From Anaerolineae bacterium (GTDB lineage: Bacteria > Chloroflexota > Anaerolineae > Promineifilales > Promineifilaceae), in the NCBI GenBank assembly GCA_023384415.1, contig JAHDWJ010000002.1, forward strand, positions 1 to 64,000: a stretch of DNA of 64,000 bases, read 5' to 3'. The notes beneath the pieces are model-generated. The model saw only the letters and a list, made by a program, of their open reading frames with translations, did no database searches and had not been told where the DNA came from. Below are positions 8,378 to 18,734 of this stretch, one piece after another. The first letter of the stretch is position 1; each line of letters begins with the position of its first letter. Both the position numbers and the translations under genes were made by a program.

Positions 8378-11300
8378 TTAATTGCTCCTGAACAGGGCCG
8401 GCATGTAGATGTATTGAATACCACTCTCATAATACAGATTGACCCGTACCAGGCCAATGTTACCGGGATTGGCATTGTTAGTGCCGAGGGTGAAGTAGCC
8501 AAACCAGACATCCCCATCCACGAAGGAGGGTTCATTCCAATGAACCATAACGCTGAAGGGTGTTCCCGCCGGTACCGTGGTGGGACCCATTATCGTCATA
8601 TTCCCAGCATCCGCTTCCGTTACGACCCCGTAAGCCAGGGTAATATCATCGGGCTGACTGGTAGAACCTTGCCAGTTTTGCACCAGAATCCACCAGACAC
8701 CTGGAGCTGGGTTGTCAATGTTGCAGTACTCATCTGAGGTGGGTGTAAAGCTGCCACATACTTCAGTCCCCGCGCTGGGTGTGCTTCCTGTACCAACATA
8801 CAGGTCCATGTCTGGGGCTTCAGCAGTAACGATCTGAGCAACCAGGCGCATAGCATCACTGGGAACAGTAACGGTGACGTAGAAGGTTCCCCCATCATTA
8901 TTGTACGGATCACCATTGCTTGGGTCCTGAATCAAGCTTTCTGTTTGCAGATTGGCTTTAACCAGACCCCCTACCTCAGTGGTGAGATTGGTAATGGGCA
9001 GACCAACTTGAATACCACTTACAGTAGCATTACCCATCGTTTCATCAGTGTTGATAGCAACAGTGTCAGGAATGATAGCTGCAGCCGGACGGACAGCAAC
9101 AGGGAGATTGGTGTCAGAAACAGCATTGGTATTAGGATGGGTAGCGTTGGTTTCTAAAGCCACGGAGCCAAAGGCCCATTGATTGGCCGGCAGCCCAGAT
9201 ACGTCAGCGGTGATGGTGATAACCCGGCTGGCGCCAGCAGCAATGGTAAAGGTGCTAGGGGTGACGGAAATTGTCATGCCGGTGGGTGCAGTGACGGTTG
9301 CCGTGTAGGTTGCCGAACTACCAAGAACGCTCTTGACGGTGCGTGTCCAGGTACACTCAGTCAAACAAGCGTTGTTGACAACACTGGGTTGGTTAAGGGT
9401 TTTGGGATCACCACCCGAAGCTGGGTTCGCGGCCGCGTAGTTAGCCCCTGTTTCATGCAAAACCAGACCAGTATTGCTAGCCAAGGCCAGATTCAGCAGA
9501 CCAGACCCTTCATCAAACGGAATAGCCGGTGTCACCCCATCTTCTTTCAAGAGGCCTGGCACGGCGGTTGAGGCCAACGCCGACTTAATTTCGGCTGGAC
9601 TCCAGGCCGGATGCAAGGCCATTAATAAAGCTCCAGCACCAGCCGCATGGGGGGAAGACATCGAAGTTCCCTGATTAAACCCATACTGTACCGGGTTACC
9701 CCCAGAAGAAGCGACCGCTGCCAGGATGTTAACCCCAGGAGCAATGTAATCCGGCTTCAAGATTTCAAACTGGCTTGGCCCACGAGAACTGAAACCTCCC
9801 ACAATATCTTCCCAATCATTGTTCACGATCAAGGCGGTATCTGTTTTCATCTGCGCCGAAGTCGGATTAGGGTTAGTGGCATTGATGAAATTACGCACGG
9901 CCGTCCCATCCGCCAGGTCCAGGAACAAAGAAGGGACAGTGGTTGCTTCCAGGCCTCCCATGCTGATGGGCGGGCCACCAACATTGTTGAAGATTATGAC
10001 ACCAACAGCCCCAGCGGCCGTAGCATTACCCACTTTGATGGCAAACGTACAGGTGCCACGTTGAATCAGAGCAATCGCTCCAGAGAAATACCCAGCCGTA
10101 TAGGGGGTACAACCTTGTATATTGCCACCGTCATTCCCACCATAACGGATGGGAGCCGTTAAATTGCTCACCAAGTTGGGGCCAGTGCCCTGCACCGCCG
10201 CCAACCCTTGCAGCGTCGGGGGTGGGGATGGGGCAGTTACGTCAAAGGTGTTCGCTATGACCCGGTTGATAGTGCTGGCGGCTACAGCTGCATTCCACGG
10301 CCCAGTTTTGGCTACCGTGCTTGGGCCAGGCCCGGCGTTACCCGCCGATGCCGCTACATAAATACCCGCATTAGACGCATCCAGGAAAGCCAGGTCTACC
10401 GGGTCCGTCCAGGGGGAGTCAGCTCCAGAAATGGAGTAGTTCAGCACATCTACTTGATCTGTGCCAATAGCACTATTGACCGCCTGCACACTGGCAGACC
10501 CAGGGCAACCAGGGTTACAAACTTTGTAAGCCACGATATTGGCCCGAGGAGCAACCCCCTGAACGGTTAAGGTATAGGTATCCGTTCCCACTACAAAAAC
10601 AGCGCTGTGCCGATTACCACCAGCGGTGCTGCCCGTGTGGCTGCCATGCCCATCGGTATCTTCTGGGGTACCGCCATTGGGGTTCAACCCATACGCCCCA
10701 ATCAACTTGCTATTGCAGAAAGAAGGGTTGGCAATACACCAGCCGCGATAAACGCCAACGCCATACGGATTGGTATGGGTGTAACCATCGCCATCAGTAG
10801 CAGCAAAAGATGGGTGTTGGGAGTTTATCCCAGAGTCAATAACCCCGATGATGATGCCTTGACCACGGGTCGCTACACTACCACCGGTTTGCCCATTCCA
10901 AACAGCGGGGGCATTGATATGCAGTGGCCCTTCATCAGTGTCCAATTCACGCACTGTATCGGCATAAACCGCAGCCACACCGGGTAAGGTAGCTAACCGA
11001 GCGGCTTCAGCATGGCTAACCTGCACAGCCATCCCATTGAGGGCATAGAGATAATCAAATTCTACGTGGACAGAACGGCCCAGGGTTTGATTCATCATAT
11101 CCACAAATTGATTGTGCTGCTGCTGCAGATGATCAGCATACGCCTGGCTGGCAGCTGATTGGGGATCAAACTTGCGCTCCCCAGTAGCCTGGGGGCTGGT
11201 CGCTGCAAATCCAGCAATGCCCCCGGTATAACTGGCCAGGGATGGCTCATTAAAACGGACGATGTATAAACCGGTTTCACTAACACCGATCAGTTTGGCG

Positions 11301-11440
11301 CTGGCTACGGCCGCGGCCCCTTCTTGGGCAGCATTCACTGATAGCACCGGACCACGAAAGGCCAGCACCACTATCAGGGCCAACAATGCCAGGGTCACAA
11401 ATACAATTGAGACTCGCATTGATTTTGTCCTTTCCATCAT
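8378..11440 (-). CDS. Secreted subtilisin-like serine protease (S8), paralogue 2
   Basis: 1020 residues from the ATG at 11440, which has AAGGAGA 9-10 bp upstream; a longer frame to 11521 lacks such a site. It has a signal peptide, I9-like propeptide, and S8 core with VIDSGIN, DGHGSHTGSTAGG and GTSMSSPH, plus a PA insert. It is nearly colinear with the 4793-8017 protease through the catalytic and PA regions. The C-terminal part differs: a PPC-like beta domain (DMDLYVGTGSTPS, NIDNPAPGVWWILVQNW) and a short tail ending Y-I-Y-M-P-A-L-F-R-S-N instead of a membrane helix. It is therefore probably released, or attached by another route. Recent tandem duplication followed by tail exchange is likely. 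Confidence 0.93.
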   Translation of the reverse strand: MMERTKSMRVSIVFVTLALLALIVVLAFRGPVLSVNAAQEGAAAVASAKLIGVSETGLYIVRFNEPSLASYTGGIAGFAATSPQATGERKFDPQSAASQAYADHLQQQHNQFVDMMNQTLGRSVHVEFDYLYALNGMAVQVSHAEAARLATLPGVAAVYADTVRELDTDEGPLHINAPAVWNGQTGGSVATRGQGIIIGVIDSGINSQHPSFAATDGDGYTHTNPYGVGVYRGWCIANPSFCNSKLIGAYGLNPNGGTPEDTDGHGSHTGSTAGGNRHSAVFVVGTDTYTLTVQGVAPRANIVAYKVCNPGCPGSASVQAVNSAIGTDQVDVLNYSISGADSPWTDPVDLAFLDASNAGIYVAASAGNAGPGPSTVAKTGPWNAAVAASTINRVIANTFDVTAPSPPPTLQGLAAVQGTGPNLVSNLTAPIRYGGNDGGNIQGCTPYTAGYFSGAIALIQRGTCTFAIKVGNATAAGAVGVIIFNNVGGPPISMGGLEATTVPSLFLDLADGTAVRNFINATNPNPTSAQMKTDTALIVNNDWEDIVGGFSSRGPSQFEILKPDYIAPGVNILAAVASSGGNPVQYGFNQGTSMSSPHAAGAGALLMALHPAWSPAEIKSALASTAVPGLLKEDGVTPAIPFDEGSGLLNLALASNTGLVLHETGANYAAANPASGGDPKTLNQPSVVNNACLTECTWTRTVKSVLGSSATYTATVTAPTGMTISVTPSTFTIAAGASRVITITADVSGLPANQWAFGSVALETNATHPNTNAVSDTNLPVAVRPAAAIIPDTVAINTDETMGNATVSGIQVGLPITNLTTEVGGLVKANLQTESLIQDPSNGDPYNNDGGTFYVTVTVPSDAMRLVAQIVTAEAPDMDLYVGTGSTPSAGTEVCGSFTPTSDEYCNIDNPAPGVWWILVQNWQGSTSQPDDITLAYGVVTEADAGNMTIMGPTTVPAGTPFSVMVHWNEPSFVDGDVWFGYFTLGTNNANPGNIGLVRVNLYYESGIQYIYMPALFRSN

Positions 11441-11478
11441 TATTGATTTTCTCCTTGTATAAAATTGTCTCGCAATTG

Positions 11479-11534
11479 AACCTTCCGAAGGTTTGTCCAA
11501 TGGATATAGCCTTCGTAACAACCTTCGGAAGGTT
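11479..11534. repeat. Paired 15-bp palindromes AACCTTCCGAAGGTT / AACCTTCGGAAGGTT
   Basis: The 15-mer at 11479-11493 and the one at 11520-11534 are exact reverse complements, and each is itself almost palindromic. They occupy most of the gap between proteases 2 and 3. They could fold as two small hairpins or one large one; no U-tract follows. Confidence 0.85.
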
Positions 11535-11551
11535 TCCGTTTACAACCTGAT

Positions 11552-14500
11552 TTAGTTTCTGGCTATAAAAGGCATATAGGTCTTAGACTCTGGTGCAGCA
11601 GCCTGACGAATGAGGTTAACACCTACTTTGCCCAGGTTATCAGGGTTACTCCCATCTGTACCGAGGGTAAAGAAGCCATACCAACGGCTGCCAGGAGCAA
11701 TGGCTGGCTCATTCCAGTTAATATCCAGATCAAACGGCGTACTTGCTGGAACACTGGTTGGCCCGGTGATAGTCATATTGCCTGCATTGGTACCTGGCAC
11801 TACGGCCGCTGAAAGGGTGATATCATCTGGTTGGCTGGCCGAACCTTGCCAGTTTTGTACCAAAACCCACCAGGTACCCGCCGCAGGGTTGTCAATATTG
11901 CAGTATTCATCCGAAGTCGCGGTAGTACTGGCACAAACTTGCGTGACGGCACTGGGAGTACTGCCCGTACCTACATACAAATCAGCATCAGGGGCCTCCG
12001 AGGCGATAATCTCCGCTACCAGACGCGGCGATCCTGTTGGTACAGTCATGGTAATAAAGAACGTACCCCCATCATTATTGTAGGGGTTGCTGTTAGTTGG
12101 GTCTTGCGATAGGGCTTGTGTGACTTGTGTTCCTTGCACCAGGCCACTCACCACACTGGTCAGGTTGGTAATCGTATTGGCCACCAAATCTTCCAGGGTG
12201 TGGGTGCCACTGGTGGCATTGGTTTCAATGGTTACCAGGCTGGGGATATTGCTGGCAGACGGAATAATGGCAATGGGCATGTGAGCAGAAGCAACATTGC
12301 CCCCGGCAAAAGGTGGTACAGGTTCAATTCTGGCCTCGGCAAATGTCCAAACCCCTGGCGTAGCGCTGGTTATATTTAGGGAAATGGTAATTACCTGAGT
12401 ACCACCAGCGGGAATGGTAAAGTTTGCTGGGGTAACGGTCCCACTGATACCCGCAGGAGCGATAACAGAAGCGTTGTACTGCTGGGCCGTCGGTAAGACA
12501 CTGCGAAGGGTGCGTGTCCAGGTACAATTACCGACACAGCTGTTATCCGCCATGCTGGGCAGGTTCAACAACTTGGGGTTCCCACCACTGGCGGGGTTAG
12601 CCGCCAAATATTCGGCATTGGTGATGTTGAGAACAAACCCGGCTGTACCAGCGACGGTCAAATCAATGCGGCCGGCCCCAAAATCAAACGGATCCCCCGG
12701 TGTACTGTTATCTTCTTTATCAACCGCAGTGATGCCTGTCATCATCAAAGCCGATTTTACTTCGGCGGGGGTCCAGGTGGGGTGTAACGCCCGAATAAGA
12801 GCGGCTGCCCCGGCCCCGTGCGGGCTAGACATAGAAGTACCACTGATGATGTTATATTCTGGGGGGGTTGAGGAGCCAGCACTATAAGCCGCCAGAATGT
12901 TAAGACCTGGGGCAGTGATGTCTGGTTTAATCAACATTGCCAGTCCAGGAACAGCTAGCCCCGCCGGGCCACGGGAACTAAAGCTGGCCATGTTGTCCCC
13001 ATAGGTGCTGTTATAATCTATTGTTCCCCCGGTAATTCTGCCTACGTGACCAGTGCCAGTAGCCATCCAGGCCTTTAGGACTACCCCATCGGCATAGCTA
13101 ATATGGGTGGCTGGCAGCACATGGGTATCAGCGTTGAGGCTGGCAGCATTGGGGGCATCATTGAGCAGAATCATGCCACCACCACCACCGGCCAGGACAT
13201 TGGCGCCTTTCTGTACCCGGCCTATCACCCCTCGATCACAAACAACAATTTGGCCAGAAAAGGTACCAGGAGGGAACGGGTTACACAAGGGATTATTATA
13301 AGGAGCATTTCCAGCATAAACCAGAGGCACAGGGCCATAACTGGCAGTTGGGCTTTCACCCAAAATATCAGGCAGCGGCCCATTGCTGCTGTTGAGGTTG
13401 ACTACCGAATTCAGTACCTTTCGGTTGTGGGTACTGGCCGCTACGGTCATGATCCATGGGCCTTGATGACCAACGGTTGCCGCCCCTGGCCCAGAGTTCC
13501 CAGCTGAATTGGCCGGGAATACGCCTGCCGCCACCGCATTCCGGAAAGCGACAGCCGTAGTTTCGACATACGGATTTGTCCCACCACTGATGGAGTAGTT
13601 GGTAACATCTACCCCGTCAGCAACGGCCTGATTGACAGCCGCTGTTGTGGATGAAGTTGGACAAGATGGTACACAAACCTGATAGGCGATGATGTTGGCA
13701 TGGGGAGCCACTCCGGAAGCGGCGGTAAAGGTATAAGTTGCTGTGGGAGCATAGAGAACAGGATTCAGCAAGAAGTTCCCCCCAGCTGTGCCGGCGGTAT
13801 GGCTGCCATGTCCATTAGTATCTTGAGGGTTGGTTGAATCTGGGTGAAACGCCCAGGCCCCTATTAGCTTGTTATTGCAGAAGCCGGGATTAGCTACACA
13901 ATAGCCCACATAGTTGCCGGACCCATACGGGTTGGTGTGGCTGTACCCATCTCCACCAACGGCAGCAAATGAGGGATGACCGGAGTTGATACCGGTATCA
14001 ATAACCCCAATAATAATGCCTTCCCCCATTGTGCCTGTGGGAATGATCTGCCCACGAATTTCACCCCCAGGGAAAGCAGCGGTATGTATATTGACATAAA
14101 GCAGCTGATTTACCAACATCCCTTGTTGGACAGTGGTGAGGGTTGCTGAACCTACCATTGGGTTGACGGTATGATCCAATCCAATTTGAATGGGGCCATT
14201 GGTGCCAACAGCCCCACTATGAATATGGGCCGCGGTCGGAGCAACAACATTGTGGGCAATATTCCAGGTCAACAGCTGAGTGACAAGGTTATAAGTAAAG
14301 GTACCAGTACCAGTAGCGCTTGAGCCTGTGGGTGGCACTTCTTGAGCCCCACTAAGGGAAGAGTCATACTGCCTGTTGGTGTACCCCCCACCCCAGATTG
14401 TGGGCGCACCCAAAAAGGTAGGGCCAGCATCGGTGAGAATTTCTTCAAGCCCTTCCCGATAGAGTAAGATAACCCCATCCATTTGGGCAACATGGGCAGC

Positions 14501-14923
14501 TTCGGCAGGTGATAGGAAAGCAGCTATCCCGTTATAAGCATGGCGGTAATAGAAACGAATGTCTACGCTGCGCTCTAACAGGCTGTTCATCTCGGTAACA
14601 AAGGCCTCCTGTTTGTCCGCCAGATATTGTTCATAAGCTAAACTGGCGGGGCTTTTGCTATCCAGCTTTCTAGCTCCAGTAACCTGGGGGCTGGTGGCCG
14701 CAAAGCCGGGGACGTTACCGCTATAAGTAGCCAAAGGATCATCCACTAATTGGATGATGTAGATGGCGGGTTCGGTTTCACCTTTGGTTTCGTTATAGAC
14801 GCGGCCGCTTTCTGGCGCGGCCGCTGTATCTGCACTCACAGATGGGGATGGCCTGACCGCACCAACGACAATTAGCAGAGCCATCAAGGTTAACCACGGG
14901 AGCAATTTGATCGTCTTTTGCAT
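11552..14923 (-). CDS. Secreted subtilisin-like serine protease (S8) with inserted CHRD domain
   Basis: 1123 residues from the ATG at 14923, chosen because AGAGG lies about 10 bp upstream; in-frame ATGs also exist at 14932 and 14965. It has a signal peptide and I9-like propeptide. Then comes a CHRD domain (encoded about 14042-14371; SSLSGAQEVPP, AAHIHSGAVG, LLYVNIHTAAFPGGEIRGQI). The S8 core follows with VIDTGIN, DTNGHGSHTAGTAGG and GTSMSSPHGAGAAALI, then PPC-like beta domains and a tail ending T-Y-M-P-F-I-A-R-N. In the two neighbouring paralogues the propeptide runs straight into the core, so CHRD is an insertion here. CHRD is a beta domain of unclear role found in chordin and in bacterial exported proteins. 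Confidence 0.93.
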   Translation of the reverse strand: MQKTIKLLPWLTLMALLIVVGAVRPSPSVSADTAAAPESGRVYNETKGETEPAIYIIQLVDDPLATYSGNVPGFAATSPQVTGARKLDSKSPASLAYEQYLADKQEAFVTEMNSLLERSVDIRFYYRHAYNGIAAFLSPAEAAHVAQMDGVILLYREGLEEILTDAGPTFLGAPTIWGGGYTNRQYDSSLSGAQEVPPTGSSATGTGTFTYNLVTQLLTWNIAHNVVAPTAAHIHSGAVGTNGPIQIGLDHTVNPMVGSATLTTVQQGMLVNQLLYVNIHTAAFPGGEIRGQIIPTGTMGEGIIIGVIDTGINSGHPSFAAVGGDGYSHTNPYGSGNYVGYCVANPGFCNNKLIGAWAFHPDSTNPQDTNGHGSHTAGTAGGNFLLNPVLYAPTATYTFTAASGVAPHANIIAYQVCVPSCPTSSTTAAVNQAVADGVDVTNYSISGGTNPYVETTAVAFRNAVAAGVFPANSAGNSGPGAATVGHQGPWIMTVAASTHNRKVLNSVVNLNSSNGPLPDILGESPTASYGPVPLVYAGNAPYNNPLCNPFPPGTFSGQIVVCDRGVIGRVQKGANVLAGGGGGMILLNDAPNAASLNADTHVLPATHISYADGVVLKAWMATGTGHVGRITGGTIDYNSTYGDNMASFSSRGPAGLAVPGLAMLIKPDITAPGLNILAAYSAGSSTPPEYNIISGTSMSSPHGAGAAALIRALHPTWTPAEVKSALMMTGITAVDKEDNSTPGDPFDFGAGRIDLTVAGTAGFVLNITNAEYLAANPASGGNPKLLNLPSMADNSCVGNCTWTRTLRSVLPTAQQYNASVIAPAGISGTVTPANFTIPAGGTQVITISLNITSATPGVWTFAEARIEPVPPFAGGNVASAHMPIAIIPSASNIPSLVTIETNATSGTHTLEDLVANTITNLTSVVSGLVQGTQVTQALSQDPTNSNPYNNDGGTFFITMTVPTGSPRLVAEIIASEAPDADLYVGTGSTPSAVTQVCASTTATSDEYCNIDNPAAGTWWVLVQNWQGSASQPDDITLSAAVVPGTNAGNMTITGPTSVPASTPFDLDINWNEPAIAPGSRWYGFFTLGTDGSNPDNLGKVGVNLIRQAAAPESKTYMPFIARN

Positions 14924-14965
14924 GAGTCTCATCCTCTTTGAACTGTATATCCTGCCAGCAACCAT

Positions 14966-15475
14966 TAAAGAAGCCCTTTACAGGGACGGGATATACTTCT
15001 TTCTATATGGTTGTTGCTCAGGTAAATAAGCCATTGTTGAATATCTGAGATGGCATAAACCACCAGTCGGCAATGACCAAGGGGGGCTGGTACAGCTTCA
15101 TTGGCACTACGGTTCGGCAATGATTACGGGTGTTATAGGTGGTTGTGAGGGGAACAGCCAGATTGTTGTTTCGCTGGTTAGCGAATGTGGGATAACGCAT
15201 CTCCCACTTTAGATCATATAGGCTCTCCTCGCCGTAAGTTTGACCTTTGGCAAAAATAACAACAAACACGCAAAAATAATTTTATCGTGTTCCCTGTCCG
15301 CGTCAATTCAAGATCACTTTCAGCAATTCCAAATATGGGCTTTATACGTGAGATTTGTCAATGATGACAACACCGGATAAGAAGAAAAAATGGGTACTCC
15401 TGGCGCCTCCACGCCAAAATTCGTTCCTCCCGGCAATTCGTTGTTGTTATTCTTGCCATAATTGGAATTACTGGC
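14966..15475. other. Intergenic / long 5' untranslated region upstream of protease 3
   Basis: About 510 bp. A minus-strand promoter candidate TTGACG-N16-TAAAAT occupies 15279-15306. Transcription from it would give an mRNA leader of roughly 350 nt before the protease start. An 83-codon GTG frame (15018-15269, minus) is open but resembles no known protein. AAAGAAG/CTTCTTT arms flank 14966-15001. The leader might be structured, but no known riboswitch class was recognised. Confidence 0.4.
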
Positions 15476-16732
15476 TCATTTTTGCGCCAGGGTGTATAAG
15501 GCTGTCAACACCCGGTCTACCTCATCCATGGTGTTGTAATGGACAAAGCCAATACGCAGGAGACCACCCTGCTCTAAGACACCCAACCGCTCCATAACGG
15601 CAATGGCGTAATAATGACCATCCCAAACAAAGATACCCTGTTCCCCTAAACGCACTGCTAATTCAGCTGGGGTATACCCTTCCAGCGTAAGGGCAAAGGT
15701 GGGGGTGCGCTGCTCCAGGCATTCAATATCGGTGATGCCATACAGGCGTAAACCAGGAATAGAGGCGGCACCCTTTATAAACCGCTCACTTATCTCTGTC
15801 TCATATTGTTTGATCCGCTCCATCGCCCGAATGATCCGTTGGCGAGGATTCTTTTCTGGTTTGCCTAAGCTGCCTAGATAATCTACCGCGGCCGCGACCC
15901 CGGCTAAACTCTCAAAACTTTGGGTGCCTGTTTCCCATTTCCCTGGCGGTTGGTTAGAGGATGGGCGCACCTTGTAAGCTGTCAGCCTATCCAGGTGTTC
16001 ATACTTGCCATACAACGCCCCGGTGTGGGGACCGAAATATTTGTATACACTGGAAACGAGGAAATCACAATCCCACGCCTGCACATCAACCAGGCCATGG
16101 GGAGTGTAATGCACCGCATCCAGGTAAACCAATGCCCCAACCTGATGGGCCAGCCGCACAATTGGCGCGACATCGGTAATGGTGCCTACGGCATTGGAAG
16201 CCAGGGTAAAAGCTACCAGCCGGGTTCGTTCATTCAAGAGATCAGGCAGTTGATCCAGGCGTAAGGTGCAATCCTCTGGCCGGAAATCCAACCAGCGCAC
16301 CGTAACACCACTGTCCTCGGCGGCCATCAGCCAGGGGGAGATGTTGGCGTCGTGGTCTAGCCGGGTGACGATGATTTCATCACCGGGCTGCCAGGTGCGG
16401 GCCAGGGCACGGCTTAGAGCAAAGGTGAGGCTGGTCATGTTTTGCCCAAAGACGATTTCCTCAGGGGAGCGGGCGTTGTAGAGAGTTTGGATGGCCTGCC
16501 GTGCGGCCGCGACCGTCTCATCCGTTTGTTGGCTGGTTAAAAACGGCCCCCCCTGGTTACTACTCCCCTTGAGCCAATACCCATTCATCGCCTTAATCAC
16601 CCGCTCCGGCACCTGCGTTCCCCCAGGCCCATCCAAAAACAGCACCGGGCGGCCATCAATTTTCTGGTGTAAAGCGGGAAACTGCTCCCGAAAAGGGTAT
16701 GGGTTAAAGAAAAATTGGGTGGTTAGAGACAT
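15476..16732 (-). CDS. Cysteine desulfurase-like class V aminotransferase
   Basis: 418 residues, PLP-dependent fold type I. Visible signatures are LDGPGGTQVPERVI near the N-terminus, DHDAN after the first third, YLDAVHYTPHG with the PLP-ring Asp and His, and the Schiff-base lysine in SSVYKYFGPHTGALYG. The sequence fits the VC1184-type subfamily of cysteine desulfurase-related enzymes better than SufS or IscS. There is no suf/isc neighbour, so a role in Fe-S assembly is uncertain; the substrate may be cysteine or another amino acid. It lies downstream of gyrB on the same strand, about 80 bp away across a GTGAAACGTGATAAG-like tract. Confidence 0.85.
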   Translation of the reverse strand: MSLTTQFFFNPYPFREQFPALHQKIDGRPVLFLDGPGGTQVPERVIKAMNGYWLKGSSNQGGPFLTSQQTDETVAAARQAIQTLYNARSPEEIVFGQNMTSLTFALSRALARTWQPGDEIIVTRLDHDANISPWLMAAEDSGVTVRWLDFRPEDCTLRLDQLPDLLNERTRLVAFTLASNAVGTITDVAPIVRLAHQVGALVYLDAVHYTPHGLVDVQAWDCDFLVSSVYKYFGPHTGALYGKYEHLDRLTAYKVRPSSNQPPGKWETGTQSFESLAGVAAAVDYLGSLGKPEKNPRQRIIRAMERIKQYETEISERFIKGAASIPGLRLYGITDIECLEQRTPTFALTLEGYTPAELAVRLGEQGIFVWDGHYYAIAVMERLGVLEQGGLLRIGFVHYNTMDEVDRVLTALYTLAQK

Positions 16733-16811
16733 GGCGGGTATCGGTTTTTCTGCTACATGAGGCGTGAAACGTGATAAGTGGGGTCTTTCTGATCACGCTT
16801 CACACTTCACC

Positions 16812-18734
16812 TTAAACATCCAAATTACGGACTTCACTGGCATGGGTAGTAATAAAACGACGACGAGGAGCCACTTCATTCCCCATTAACATATCAAAAG
16901 TGCGGTCAGCGACTACGGCATCATCAATGGTGACCTGGAGCAAGGTACGAGAGTTTGGATCCATCGTTGTCTCCCACAATTGATCCGCATTCATCTCCCC
17001 TAACCCTTTGTACCGTTGAATATCTATCTTTTTCCCGTCCAACCGTTTCAGCAAGGCCGCCTGCTGTGCCTCAGTGTACGTATAATGCAATGTTTTGCCT
17101 TCCTTCACTGCATACAATGGCGGTTGGGCAATGAATAAATTCCCGTTTTCGATGATTTTAGGCATATAGCGGAAGAAGAAGGTGAGCAGCAGGGTACGGA
17201 TATGGCTGCCATCCACATCGGCATCAGTCATAATAATGGTACGACCATAACGCAAGTTGCTAATATCAAACGTTTCGCCAATGCCTACCCCCAGAGCCGA
17301 AATCAACGCTTTGACTTCGTTGTTGGCCAGGATTTTGTCTAACCTGGCCCGCTCGGTGTTGAGAATTTTACCCCGCAGGGGCAAAATGGCCTGGAAATGG
17401 CGATCCCGCCCTTGTTTGGCTGTCCCCCCAGCCGAGTCACCTTCAACGATATACAGCTCACATTTATTGGGATCTCGCTCAGAGCAGTCTGCTAATTTGC
17501 CCGGCAGGGTCATGCTTTCCAGGGCACTCTTGCGCATGACCAGTTCGCGGGCCTTGCGAGCGGCATCACGGGCGCGGGAGCTGGTTAGACAACGATCAAT
17601 AATTTTACGCGCTTCACGAGGGTTTTCTTCTAAATAAAGATTCAACGCTTCCGAAGCGACCGAAGAGACAGCCCCAGTCACTTCCGGGTTCATCAATTTT
17701 ACTTTCGTCTGGCTTTCAAATTGAGGGTCTGGGTGTTTGACACTGACAATGGCGGTGATTCCTTCGCGGGTGTCATCACTGGAGAAATTGTTATCTTTCT
17801 CCTTGAGAAAATTATTTTTACGGGCGTAATTGTTGATGACGCGGGTAACAGCCGCTCGCAAACCACTCAGATGGGAGCCGCCATCCGGGGTGTGAATGGT
17901 GTTGGCGAAGGAAAATTCGGAAATAGCGACGCCATCCGTATATTGGATGGCAACCTCAACTTCCATATTTTCTACTTCTTTTTTAGCGTAAACTGGAGCA
18001 TGAATGGGATGGCGGTTGCGGTTGAGGTAACGGACGAAAGATTTTAACCCTCCTTCGAAGTAAAAGTTCATTTCCCGTACCGGCGAAACCCGTTCATCAC
18101 GCAAACTGATATAGATACCACTGGTCACAAAAGCCATTTCGCGAAACCGATTGGCAACGGTATCAAAACGATATACGGCGTCATCTTTGAAGATGGTGGG
18201 ATCAAATTTGAAGTGGGTCGTCGTACCAGTTCCGGCCTCTGGGGCTAATGGGCCGATTTTTTTGACTTTGTATTGGGGAATGCCTCGCTCATACCGCTGT
18301 TTCCAAATACCGCCATCCCGGCGCACAGTGACTTCCATCCATTCCGAAAGGGCGTTGACAGCGGAAGCCCCTACCCCATGCAGGCCCCCACTGACTTTGT
18401 AGGCGCTGTTGTCAAATTTCCCCCCAGCGTGCAGATAGGTGTGAACGACTTCGAGGGTGGAGATTTTTTCCGTAGGATGATTGGCGACGGGGATACCGGT
18501 GCCGTTGTCAGTGACGCTAACGCTGCCATCGGGGTGGATGGTTACTTCGATACGGTCACAGCGGCCGGCCAGGGCTTCGTCAATGGAGTTGTCTACAATT
18601 TCGTACACCAGGTGGTGCAGGGCCTTAACATCCGTACCACCGACGTACATACCAGGCCGTTTACGGACGGCTTCCAGTCCTTTGAGGACCTGGATGTTGT
18701 CGGCGTCGTAATGGGTGTTGTTGGGTTGGGTCAT
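16812..18734 (-). CDS. gyrB: DNA gyrase subunit B
   Basis: 640 residues, the standard length. The GHKL ATPase motifs are [21 protein letters not shown] and [14 protein letters not shown]. The TOPRIM domain shows [17 protein letters not shown] and [13 protein letters not shown], and the C-terminal part has [18 protein letters not shown]. It pairs with GyrA to introduce negative supercoils. No gyrA, recF or dnaN is adjacent. It contains no GCGGCCGC although it is nearly 2 kb long, unlike most neighbours. ParE is an alternative name, but the sequence and length favour GyrB. Confidence 0.93.
   Translation of the reverse strand: MTQPNNTHYDADNIQVLKGLEAVRKRPGMYVGGTDVKALHHLVYEIVDNSIDEALAGRCDRIEVTIHPDGSVSVTDNGTGIPVANHPTEKISTLEVVHTYLHAGGKFDNSAYKVSGGLHGVGASAVNALSEWMEVTVRRDGGIWKQRYERGIPQYKVKKIGPLAPEAGTGTTTHFKFDPTIFKDDAVYRFDTVANRFREMAFVTSGIYISLRDERVSPVREMNFYFEGGLKSFVRYLNRNRHPIHAPVYAKKEVENMEVEVAIQYTDGVAISEFSFANTIHTPDGGSHLSGLRAAVTRVINNYARKNNFLKEKDNNFSSDDTREGITAIVSVKHPDPQFESQTKVKLMNPEVTGAVSSVASEALNLYLEENPREARKIIDRCLTSSRARDAARKARELVMRKSALESMTLPGKLADCSERDPNKCELYIVEGDSAGGTAKQGRDRHFQAILPLRGKILNTERARLDKILANNEVKALISALGVGIGETFDISNLRYGRTIIMTDADVDGSHIRTLLLTFFFRYMPKIIENGNLFIAQPPLYAVKEGKTLHYTYTEAQQAALLKRLDGKKIDIQRYKGLGEMNADQLWETTMDPNSRTLLQVTIDDAVVADRTFDMLMGNEVAPRRRFITTHASEVRNLDV

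Noticed and set aside
7205..10987. Several plus-strand frames of 120-171 codons inside the protease genes
   Set aside because: They lie fully inside homologous conserved protease frames and arise from their codon bias; no ribosome-binding sites.
15018..15269. 83-codon GTG frame upstream of protease 3
   Set aside because: Open but without recognisable features or a clear ribosome-binding site; kept only as part of the intergenic description.
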